Source: Gemmatimonadota bacterium (GTDB lineage: Bacteria; Gemmatimonadota; Gemmatimonadetes; Longimicrobiales; Gaopeijiaceae). From it: 12,397 bases of DNA. Numbering within the stretch: the stretch's first letter is position 1; each line of letters starts with the position of its first letter. The stretch covers positions 1-12,397 of the forward strand of contig JAHHMJ010000374.1 of NCBI GenBank assembly GCA_018678395.1. Reading direction: 5' to 3'. This document shows positions 5,690 through 12,397 of this stretch, piece after piece. The notes beneath the pieces are model-generated. The model saw only the letters and a list, made by a program, of their open reading frames with translations, was not told where the DNA came from and made no database searches. The position numbers and the translations under genes were made by a program.

Positions 5690-6453
5690 CATTCTCGACC
5701 CGCAGCCGCGCCACCGTGGCCGTCGCCGCCGCACTCGGCGTCTTCGCCGTCGCCGCGTGCCAATCCGAAGAGGCGCCGGGGGCCGATCCCACGACGGCGG
5801 CCCTGGTGACGTCGGACCTGGCGGCCCAATCGCAGGCCCCTGCCGCCCCGGCACCGGTCGGACCGACCCGACGGATCAGCCTCGACGACCTGGGCTACGA
5901 TCACGGCGACCCGAACGCCCCGGTCCAGCTGATCGAGTTCAGCGACTTCGGGTGCGGGTACTGCCGCCGCTTCCACGAAGAGATCTGGCCCGTGCTCGAA
6001 GAGGAGTACGTCGCGACCGGCAAGGTGTACTGGAAGTACATGCCCATGGTCCTGGGCATCTTCCCGAACGCCACGGAGGCCGCGCAGGCCGGCGAGTGCG
6101 CCGGCGAGCAGGGCAGCTTTCGCGAGATGCAGGACCGACTCTTCGCCGACCAGAGCGTCTGGAAGCGCAGTGACGATCCGATGGCGGACCTGACCGCCAT
6201 GGCCGAAGACCTCGACCTCGACGTCGAGCGGTGGCGGCGCTGCATCGCCAACGGGGTGCGCGACGACCGCATCGCCGCAGGCACGCAGCTGTCGCAGCAG
6301 GCGGGAGTGCGCGGGACACCCACCTTCTTCGTACTGGGCTATGCGCCCATCCCCGGCGCGCTCCCTCTCGAGCTCTTCCGCGAGGTGCTGGACACCGCAC
6401 ACGCGGCGGCTCTGCGGGGCGACGGACCGAGCCAGGGCCCCGGCGGGCCCTGA
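5686..6453 (+). CDS. DsbA-fold thioredoxin-like lipoprotein with CGYC active site
   Basis: A 255-residue exported thiol-disulfide protein. The N-terminus has RSR, a hydrophobic core (10-24) and lipobox VAAC with C25 as the lipid-carrying Cys. A 40-residue Ala/Pro-rich linker (26-62) would let the domain reach away from the membrane. The thioredoxin/DsbA fold (thioredoxin_4 group) follows: PNAPVQLIEFSDFGCGYC with redox pair C90/C93, a helical insertion, and the cis-Pro loop VRGTPTFFV (208-216) with P212. A second Cys pair, C138 and C186, sits in the helical part. CGYC is the dipeptide of the isomerase DsbC rather than CPHC of DsbA; with ccdA overlapping upstream this suggests a reduced, isomerase- or reductase-like role. 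Cytochrome c maturation is also possible. The stop codon lies in a strong hairpin. Confidence 0.93.
   Translation: MTFSTRSRATVAVAAALGVFAVAACQSEEAPGADPTTAALVTSDLAAQSQAPAAPAPVGPTRRISLDDLGYDHGDPNAPVQLIEFSDFGCGYCRRFHEEIWPVLEEEYVATGKVYWKYMPMVLGIFPNATEAAQAGECAGEQGSFREMQDRLFADQSVWKRSDDPMADLTAMAEDLDLDVERWRRCIANGVRDDRIAAGTQLSQQAGVRGTPTFFVLGYAPIPGALPLELFREVLDTAHAAALRGDGPSQGPGGP
6433..6452 (+). other. Perfect 8-bp hairpin spanning the thiol lipoprotein's stop codon
   Basis: CAGGGCCC (6433-6440), loop CGGC and GGGCCCTG (6445-6452) form a perfect, nearly all-GC stem. It covers the last codons and the first two bases of the TGA. No U-tract follows. It could end or attenuate transcription, or protect the 3' end of the upstream mRNA, before the 128-nt gap that leads to the metalloprotease gene. 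The stem also codes for the Gly/Pro tail, so composition may explain part of it. Confidence 0.4.
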
Positions 6454-6581
6454 GGTTCGCAGGCGGACCTCTCCCCCGAATCGAAGGAGCGCTCGCCCCG
6501 GGCCGACCCGGCTGGCGTGCACCCGACGAGCCACGCAGATTGCCGGGCCCGGAATCCGGTCCCGTTGCTCGGAGTCAGTTC

Positions 6582-9149
6582 ATGCGTGCTCGTCTCTCGT
6601 CGCTCTCCACGTTGGCCGCGCTGTGTGCGCTGACCGCGTCCCTCGTCGGCGCACCGACACCCGCCGCGGCGGCGCCCCTGCTCGCCCCGCAGGACGAGTC
6701 GGAGTCCTCGACACCGACCATCGAGTCGAAGACCGAGGGCATGGAGAAGCTCGACGGCTTCATCCCCCTCTACTGGGACGACGAGGACGGCAAGATCTGG
6801 CTCGAGATCGGGCGTTGGAACGAGCAGATCCTGCACTACACCTCGCTTCCGGCCGGATTCGGGCAGAACGATCTGGGACTGAACCGCGGGGATCTCGGGG
6901 GATCGCAGGTCGTGATCTTCCGGCGTGTGGGACCCAAGGTCTTCATGGAAGAGCCCAACCAGACCTACCGGGCCATCACCGACGACCCACTCGAAGCGAA
7001 GTCGGTGGCCGACGGGTTCCCGAGCTCGATCCACTGGGGATGGACCGTCGCCGCGCAGACCGACGACCGGGTGCTCGTCGACGCCACGAGCTTCTTCCTG
7101 CGCGACTGGCATGACATCGTCGGGTCGCTGCGGCGTTCGAACCAGGGCACCTTCAGCCTCGACGCCTCGCGCAGCGCACCTTTCCGGGAGCGCACGCGGG
7201 TCTTCCCCGAGAACACCGAGGTCGAGGTCACGCTGACCTTCACCTCGAGTCAGCCAGGTGCGCTGGTGCGGCAGGTCGCGGCCACCGGCGGCGCGGTGAC
7301 CATTCGCCAGCACCATTCCTTCGTGCAGCTTCCCGAGCTGGGCAGCTACACGCCGCGGGCCTTCGATCCGCGCGGCGGCTACGGGGGCGTGAGCTGGTAC
7401 GACTTCGCGACGCCGATCGACCAGTCGCTGGTGAAGCGCTACATCCGGCGGCACCGCCTCGAGAAGGCGAATCCCGGGGCGGCGGTGAGCGACCCGGTCG
7501 AGCCCATCGTCTACTACCTCGACCCCGGTACGCCCGAGCCCGTGCGCACGGCGCTGATGACGGGGGGTGACTGGTGGGCCGAGGCCTTCGAGGCGGCCGG
7601 ATTCTCGAACGCCTTCCGCATGGAGATCCTGCCCGATACCGCCGATCCCATGGACGCGCGCTACAGCGTAGTGCAGTGGGTGCACCGCTCGACCCGCGGA
7701 TGGAGCTACGGCAACTCGATCGTCGATCCGCGCACGGGTGAGATCCTCAAAGGGCACGTGACGCTCGGGTCGCTGCGCGTACGGCAGGACTACATGATCG
7801 GAGAAGGGCTGACGTCGCCCTACGCCACGGGCACCGAGTCCCCCGACGACGTGCTGGCCATGTCGCTGCACCGCATCCGGCAGCTGTCGGCGCACGAGAT
7901 CGGCCACACCATCGGGCTCAGCCACAACTACATCGCCAGCGCCGAGCGCGATGCCGGCAACCAGTCGGTGATGGACTACCCGCACCCGCGGTCGTCGCTG
8001 CGACCCGACGGGACGATCAGCCTGGACGATCCCTACGACGAGGGCATCGGCGAGTGGGACAAGGTCGCGATCAACTGGGGCTACCGTGAGTTCGCCGGCG
8101 GTGGCGACGATGCCGACGCGCTGAACGCGATCCTCATGGATGCGGCCGACCGCGGCGTGACCTTCCTGACCGACCAGGACGCGCGTCCGGCGAGCAGCGC
8201 CCACGCGCAGAACCATCTGTGGGACAACGGCGAGGACGTGGCCGCCGAGCTCGAGCGCATGATGGACGTGCGCCGCGTGGCCCTGGACCGCTTCGGCGAG
8301 TCTTCGATCGAGACCGGCGAGCCGCTGGCCATGATGGAAGACGTGCTGGTGCCGCTCTATCTGCACCACCGCTACCAGGCCGAGGCGACGAGCAAGGTGG
8401 TGGGCGGTCTGTACTACACCTACGCGCTGCGCGGGGACGGCCAGGAGCCGCTCTCGCGGGTGCCCGCGGCACAGCAGCGGAGGGCGCTGGACGCTCTGAT
8501 GCGCACCCTCGACCCGGAGGAGTTGAAGATCCCGGAGTCGGTGCTCGAAATGCTGCCGCCCCGTCCGCCGGGATTCGGCGGGGGACAGGAGCTCTTCCGC
8601 AAGTGGACCGGCGCAGCCTTCGATGCCGTGTCTCCGGCCGCAGCCGCATCGGACGCCACCCTGCGCTTCCTGCTGAACGCCGAGCGGGCCGCGCGCCTGG
8701 TCGAGCAGAACGCCATGGACAGCGGCATGCCCTCGCTGCAGGAGGTCCTGGGGCGGCTGTCGGGCGACATCATGGAGTACGATGCCGATGACGCCTACGC
8801 TGCCGAGCTCAACCGGGTGGTCCAGCAGGCGTACGCCGGGCACCTGATGCGAATGGCTGCCTCGGCCGGCATGCCGCAGGTACGCGCCATCGCGGCCTTC
8901 GAGTTGGATCGCCTGCACGGCATGCTCGAGGACCGCGAGTCCGACGACATGACCCAGCGGGCCATGGACTTCGCGATGGCCAACGACATCGAGCGCTTCC
9001 TGGAGCGACCGATGGAGGCCGGCGCGGCGCCCGTTCAGCCGGCAATGCCCGCGGGCAGCCCGATCGGGTCGACCGGGCCGCAGTGGCTCGAGCCGTTCTG
9101 GGCGGGCGTGTGGGTGACGCCGACCTGGGAGACGGGGCACCGCTGGTAG
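6582..9149 (+). CDS. Secreted zinc-dependent metalloprotease (DUF5117/DUF4953 type)
   Basis: An 855-residue exported protease. Residues 1-31 are a Sec signal peptide with a probable cleavage site in the Ala run (28-31). The part from about 58 to 280 has the DUF5117 look (FIPLYWDDEDGKIWLEI at 60-76; FGQNDLGLNRGDLGGSQVV at 93-111). The catalytic motif is HEIGHTIGLSHN (438-449), with zinc ligands H438, H442, H448 and general base E439. SVMDYPHP, with M464, fits the Met-turn of metzincins. The C-terminal ~350 residues are helical. Substrate is unknown; the family acts outside the cytoplasm, in the periplasm or on exported proteins. ATG 6582 is chosen because GGAG lies seven bases upstream and the signal peptide begins there. 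An S9 peptidase gene follows after 8 nt, so the two are surely co-transcribed. Confidence 0.93.
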   Translation: MRARLSSLSTLAALCALTASLVGAPTPAAAAPLLAPQDESESSTPTIESKTEGMEKLDGFIPLYWDDEDGKIWLEIGRWNEQILHYTSLPAGFGQNDLGLNRGDLGGSQVVIFRRVGPKVFMEEPNQTYRAITDDPLEAKSVADGFPSSIHWGWTVAAQTDDRVLVDATSFFLRDWHDIVGSLRRSNQGTFSLDASRSAPFRERTRVFPENTEVEVTLTFTSSQPGALVRQVAATGGAVTIRQHHSFVQLPELGSYTPRAFDPRGGYGGVSWYDFATPIDQSLVKRYIRRHRLEKANPGAAVSDPVEPIVYYLDPGTPEPVRTALMTGGDWWAEAFEAAGFSNAFRMEILPDTADPMDARYSVVQWVHRSTRGWSYGNSIVDPRTGEILKGHVTLGSLRVRQDYMIGEGLTSPYATGTESPDDVLAMSLHRIRQLSAHEIGHTIGLSHNYIASAERDAGNQSVMDYPHPRSSLRPDGTISLDDPYDEGIGEWDKVAINWGYREFAGGGDDADALNAILMDAADRGVTFLTDQDARPASSAHAQNHLWDNGEDVAAELERMMDVRRVALDRFGESSIETGEPLAMMEDVLVPLYLHHRYQAEATSKVVGGLYYTYALRGDGQEPLSRVPAAQQRRALDALMRTLDPEELKIPESVLEMLPPRPPGFGGGQELFRKWTGAAFDAVSPAAAASDATLRFLLNAERAARLVEQNAMDSGMPSLQEVLGRLSGDIMEYDADDAYAAELNRVVQQAYAGHLMRMAASAGMPQVRAIAAFELDRLHGMLEDRESDDMTQRAMDFAMANDIERFLERPMEAGAAPVQPAMPAGSPIGSTGPQWLEPFWAGVWVTPTWETGHRW

Positions 9150-9157
9150 GCGACACG

Positions 9158-11095
9158 GTGAACACCGTTCTGAAGTGGGGGCTCGTCGGTGTCCTGACGC
9201 TCGCAATCCTCGGCGTTGGGCTGCTCGGGGCACTGGGCGTGCCCAAGCCCCCGACGATCACCAAGGAGGGTCTGGGCCGAGTGGGCTGGTCGCCGGTGTT
9301 GAACAACCTCGGCGAGATCCGTCGCATGCTCGGTTCGCGCACACTGGTCACGTGGCTGCCGGGCGACCGCGGGATGGTGGCGAACGCACCCCGACGCGTG
9401 GTCGACCGACGGCTTCACACGGTCGCCGGCCCCGGCGCGAAGCCGCAGTTCCTCGCCCAGATACCGCGGAGCGCACGCGGATTCTACACCGACCCGGACT
9501 ACGACTACGTCGTCTTCAGCTCGGACACGGGCGGCAACGAGCAGTTCGAGCTGTACCGCTGGGACCTCGGCGACGCGGAACCCGTCCTTCTCACGTCCGG
9601 CCGGGAGCGGGCCACATTCGGTGCGTTCGAGCCCGACGGGTCTCGGATCGCCTACACGAGCACGCGGCGCAACGAGGTGGACTACGACCTCTACATCATG
9701 GATCCGCTGCAGCCCGACTCCGACCGGCTCGTTCTCGAGCGAGCAGGCACCTGGTACGTCGCCGACTGGTCCCCGGCGAGCGCGGAACTCCTCCTGGTCC
9801 ACGCGCCGTCCAACCTGGAGAGGGTGGTCTTCCGCCTCGATCTGGCGACGGGCGAGGTCGTACCGGTCGCCGGACCCGACGAGGCCCCGGCTGGCATCGG
9901 TTCGATCCAGTACAGCCGCGACGGCGCTGGAGTCTACTACAGCAGCGACCGCGACACCGAGTTCAAGCGCCTTCGGTATCGCGACCTCGCATCGGGTGAC
10001 GAGACCGTCCTCACGGCAGAGGTCGATTGGGACGTCAGCTCGATCGCGCAGTCCGGCGACGGCGGCACCCTCGTCGTAGGAGTGAACGAGGACGGCCGCA
10101 CCCGCTATTACCTCCACGACGTCGCCACCCGATCCAACGGCCCGCTCGAGATCCCGCTGTCCGGGCTGTACAGCGTCGGACTACATCCGCGGGAGATGGT
10201 TCTGATGGTGAACCACACCGATCCGTCCGGAGTGTCGCGAGGGTACCTGTACGACAGGGACTCCGGCGAGCTGACGCTCTGGATCGGATCCGAAGCCGAG
10301 GAGTCGGACATCCCCGGCGCCCGGCTCGTGCGGTATCCGACATTCGATGAGGTCGCCGGTCGACCGCGCGAGATTTCGGCCTTCGTGTACCCAGGCGTAG
10401 GTGACGGGCCCCGGCCCGTGATGATCGAGATCCACGGCGGACCCGAGTCCCAGTCGCGTCTCACGACCGCGTTCCAGCTCCCACAGAAGGAGGGGGTGAC
10501 GGTCATCACGCCCAACGTTCGCGGGTCGACCGGCTACGGGAAGACCTTCACCTCGCTGGACGATCAGTACCTGCGCGAAGACGCCGTGCGCGACATCGGC
10601 GCGCTCCTCGACTGGATCGAACAGCAGCCCGACATGGACGCCGAGCGGGTCATGGTCTCCGGCGGCTCGTATGGAGGGTACATGGTGCTGGCGTCGTTGG
10701 TGCACTTCGGAGAGCGGCTGCAGTGCGGCATCGACATCGTCGGCATCAGCCATTTCGTGACGTTCCTCGAGAACACCGCCGACTACCGCAAGGACCTCCG
10801 CCGCCCGGAGTACGGCGACGAGCGCGATCCAGCCATGCGTGCCTTCCTCGATTCGATCTCGCCCCTGAACCACGCCGACAGGATCCGGTCGCGCATCATG
10901 ATCGTTCAGGGTGCCAACGATCCGCGCGTACCCGTCACCGAGTCGCGGCAGTTCGTCGACCGGCTGCAGGAGAACGGCCTCGAGGTCACGTACATCGAGG
11001 GTGCGAACGAGGGCCACGGCTTCGCGAATCCATGGAACTCCATGTACGCCGGCATCGCCCAGATGGAGATGTCGCTGGACTGCCTGCGGCCCTAG
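9158..11095 (+). CDS. S9-family prolyl-oligopeptidase-like peptidase, membrane-anchored
   Basis: A 645-residue serine peptidase of the dipeptidyl-/acylaminoacyl-peptidase type. Residues 6-27 are a hydrophobic helix that is a signal anchor or uncleaved signal. Residues ~90-370 show repeated propeller-like strands (for example [20 protein letters not shown] and [19 protein letters not shown]) that should gate access. The alpha/beta-hydrolase domain follows: HGGP (426-429) for the oxyanion hole, GGSYGGYM with nucleophile S504, GANDPRVP with D588 and EGHGF with H620. The triad is complete. It would cleave short peptides in the periplasm. The GTG start at 9158 uses GGTAGG, which overlaps the metalloprotease stop, as ribosome-binding site; the frame is open further upstream inside the previous gene but that part is not protein-like. 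Confidence 0.94.
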   Translation: MNTVLKWGLVGVLTLAILGVGLLGALGVPKPPTITKEGLGRVGWSPVLNNLGEIRRMLGSRTLVTWLPGDRGMVANAPRRVVDRRLHTVAGPGAKPQFLAQIPRSARGFYTDPDYDYVVFSSDTGGNEQFELYRWDLGDAEPVLLTSGRERATFGAFEPDGSRIAYTSTRRNEVDYDLYIMDPLQPDSDRLVLERAGTWYVADWSPASAELLLVHAPSNLERVVFRLDLATGEVVPVAGPDEAPAGIGSIQYSRDGAGVYYSSDRDTEFKRLRYRDLASGDETVLTAEVDWDVSSIAQSGDGGTLVVGVNEDGRTRYYLHDVATRSNGPLEIPLSGLYSVGLHPREMVLMVNHTDPSGVSRGYLYDRDSGELTLWIGSEAEESDIPGARLVRYPTFDEVAGRPREISAFVYPGVGDGPRPVMIEIHGGPESQSRLTTAFQLPQKEGVTVITPNVRGSTGYGKTFTSLDDQYLREDAVRDIGALLDWIEQQPDMDAERVMVSGGSYGGYMVLASLVHFGERLQCGIDIVGISHFVTFLENTADYRKDLRRPEYGDERDPAMRAFLDSISPLNHADRIRSRIMIVQGANDPRVPVTESRQFVDRLQENGLEVTYIEGANEGHGFANPWNSMYAGIAQMEMSLDCLRP

Positions 11096-11134
11096 GGCTT
11101 CGAAGTGGTGTAGCGCCGGTTCCCTCGAAACTGC

Positions 11135-11866
11135 ATGGATGCGACCATCGACAGAGACGACCGCACGTTCAGCGAGCAGGAGTTCGCGCTCATCCTGACC
11201 CGGGCCTCGGAGATGGCCCGGGCCTCCGACGTTATCGGGCCCTCGTCGGAGGGATTCTCCCTGGCCGAGATCAAGGCCGTGGCGGCAGAGGCCGGCTTCG
11301 ACCCCGCTCTCGTGGAGCGCGCAGCGCGACTGATGCCCGAGGGTGGGGGTCCATCGAGGCTGGAGCGGATCCTCGGCGGGCCGATCCGACACCGCGTCGA
11401 GACCCGGTACGACCGTCCACTCGACGACGAGAAGGCCGCCCGGCTGCTGGCGGCGATCCGGACGGAGGTCGAAGAGCGTGGACATGGCACCGCCCACACG
11501 AACGGTGTCACCTGGCAGTCCGCAGGCGTCGGAACCGATTGGCTGGTGAACGCCGCCTCGGACGGAGAGGGCACGCGCCTGCGAGTCATCGCCGATCGAA
11601 GGGTGGCTCTGGGCGTGGTCGGAACCGCAACGGTCATCGGCACGCTGGCGGTGGGTATCGCGACCGTCCTGTTCTTCGAGTTGATCGAACTCCAGTCCCA
11701 GGTCCTCGGTTGGTCCACCCTGAGCGGATTGCTGCTCGGGACCATGGCGATCGGGCGTACCCTGTGGGCGAGAGCCACGCGGCGAGTTCCTGCTCGCATC
11801 GCTGCTCTCATGGACGAACTGGGCCGTGTCCTCGGGGGTGACGAGGACGACGCGGAGGACCGCTAG
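11135..11866 (+). CDS. Two-helix membrane protein with N-terminal helical domain, unknown function
   Basis: A 243-residue protein. Residues 11-67 form a small all-helical domain. FSEQEFALILTRASEM (12-27) and FSLAEIKAVAAEAGFDPALV (41-60) resemble the paired helices of SHOCT/DUF1707-like modules that precede membrane helices. A mixed region (~78-157) with R-rich strands follows, then two membrane helices (157-181 and 190-211), a basic segment (ARATRR, 212-217) and an acidic tail (GDEDDAEDR). Both ends are probably cytoplasmic. I do not recognise a characterised family. ATG 11135 is the only start after an in-frame TAG at 11111, and it lacks a visible ribosome-binding site. The gene is 39 nt after the S9 peptidase, so it may be read through from it. 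Confidence 0.78.
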   Translation: MDATIDRDDRTFSEQEFALILTRASEMARASDVIGPSSEGFSLAEIKAVAAEAGFDPALVERAARLMPEGGGPSRLERILGGPIRHRVETRYDRPLDDEKAARLLAAIRTEVEERGHGTAHTNGVTWQSAGVGTDWLVNAASDGEGTRLRVIADRRVALGVVGTATVIGTLAVGIATVLFFELIELQSQVLGWSTLSGLLLGTMAIGRTLWARATRRVPARIAALMDELGRVLGGDEDDAEDR

Positions 11867-11948
11867 CGGCTGGTCGCGGGCACGGGAATTGCACCCGTTC
11901 GACGTGATTCCGCAGGTCTCTCGCCGCCTCCATCCGGTTTGGCCCGTC

Positions 11949-12397
11949 ATGCCGTCGGACCACCCCAGAGCCAACGCACGCCCTGAAGCACTTCGTGCCG
12001 ATCGACCGGCACGGTTGTACCGGATCGGGCTGGCCGCCGCGCTGACCTTCTTGCTGACGGCGGCGACGCCGTTGGCCGGTCAGAGCAGGGGCGATGAGGC
12101 TTTGCGCCCCGGCACTGGCGAGGCCACCGCGTCCAACTACTGGTGGGCGCTGACCGTCGGTGCGGGCTCGACCCGATTCACCTGCGACCTGTGCACCCCG
12201 GACCGCGACGCCGGGCCGTGGGCAGACCTGGCCATCGGCGCCGACGCGTCGGAGGCCGTGCGGGTGGGGGTCGAGGGCGGCTTCTGGACGCACCTCGACG
12301 GCAACACGCGCGAATGGGTGTATCGCGCGGGCATCGTCGCGCACGTCTACCCCCGTGAGAACAGCGGATTGCACCTGATCGGCGGGGGCGGCTGGAC
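11949..12397 (+). CDS. Probable outer-membrane beta-barrel protein, 5' part
   Basis: A 149-codon open frame runs off the right edge without a stop. Residues ~25-44 are a Sec signal (IGLAAALTFLLTAATPLAGQ) with likely cleavage after Ala or Gly-Gln, preceded by a long 24-residue polar n-region. The mature part shows alternating strands of barrel type: YWWALTVGAGSTRFTCDLC, WADLAIGADASEAVRVGVEG, EWVYRAGIVAHVYP and LHLIGGGGW. The CxxC pair (FTCDLC) near the start of the mature protein is a recurrent feature of small barrel proteins in some FCB-group bacteria, as I remember them. A later TTG start just before the hydrophobic core would give a normal signal peptide and cannot be excluded. No strong ribosome-binding site is seen at ATG 11949. 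Gene identity needs the missing 3' part. Confidence 0.72.
   Translation, partial: MPSDHPRANARPEALRADRPARLYRIGLAAALTFLLTAATPLAGQSRGDEALRPGTGEATASNYWWALTVGAGSTRFTCDLCTPDRDAGPWADLAIGADASEAVRVGVEGGFWTHLDGNTREWVYRAGIVAHVYPRENSGLHLIGGGGW

Noticed and set aside
6543..6552. CCGGGCCCGG palindrome upstream of the metalloprotease
   Set aside because: A 10-bp all-GC palindrome is unremarkable at this base composition and has no loop to form a hairpin.
6339..9233. 964-codon open frame on the minus strand opposite the metalloprotease
   Set aside because: The plus strand carries a complete signal peptide and zinc site. The antisense product has no recognisable motif and spans a gene junction.
11099..11129. 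TTCGA...TCGAA repeat between the S9 gene and the next gene
   Set aside because: Five-bp arms 21 nt apart are expected by chance.
11877..11898. Weak inverted repeats after the 11135 gene, as a possible terminator
   Set aside because: Stems are only 4-5 bp with alternative pairings and no U-tract, not enough to call.
10181..11974. 597-codon open frame on the minus strand
   Set aside because: It is opposite the S9 catalytic domain and the following membrane protein, with low-complexity Arg/Gly/Asp/Pro-rich sequence. It is a shadow of GC-rich coding DNA.

Overview
The window is about 12.4 kb of very GC-rich, densely packed bacterial DNA. Lipoprotein and Sec signal peptides, a DsbA-fold envelope thiol protein and a likely outer-membrane beta-barrel protein point to a diderm (Gram-negative-type) bacterium. 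From memory, the style of several proteins (DUF4440 lipoprotein, HTH/zinc-ribbon protein, DUF5117-type metalloprotease) resembles Gemmatimonadota and neighbouring phyla. That is an inference and was not tested by a search. There are no tRNA, rRNA, CRISPR, transposon or phage genes, and no clear sign of recent transfer.

Layout. Left edge (1-612): the N-terminus of an M20 metallopeptidase runs leftwards out of the window, divergent from a 56-residue single-pass membrane protein. Left minus-strand block (656-2983), read right to left: a small hypothetical protein, a PduO-type cobalamin adenosyltransferase (ATGA overlap), a SpoT-like HD protein whose catalytic residues look lost (1-nt gap), then after 129 nt a 7Fe ferredoxin whose stop abuts the start of a DUF4440 lipoprotein. 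A 202-nt divergent intergenic region (2984-3185) separates this from the right-hand plus-strand genes.

Right block, all plus strand. Genes 1-4 (3186-6453) are tightly spaced: an HTH/zinc-ribbon protein with a C-terminal membrane helix, an RDD membrane protein split by a large insertion, CcdA, and a DsbA-fold lipoprotein with a CGYC active site. Next come a secreted zinc metalloprotease (6582-9149) and, 8 nt later, a membrane-anchored S9 prolyl-oligopeptidase-family peptidase (9158-11095). A two-helix membrane protein (11135-11866) follows, then the 5' part of a probable outer-membrane beta-barrel protein that runs off the right edge.

How it fits together. The strongest functional unit is ccdA plus the DsbA-fold lipoprotein. 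Together they look like a small envelope thiol-disulfide system, probably reductive or isomerase-like, judging from the CGYC motif and the CcdA partner. The two peptidases probably act in sequence on peptides in the cell envelope. The ferredoxin and adenosyltransferase belong to central redox and B12 metabolism. I see no defence or secondary-metabolite system. The least conventional items are the split RDD protein, the membrane-tethered HTH/zinc-ribbon protein and the degenerate SpoT-like HD protein.
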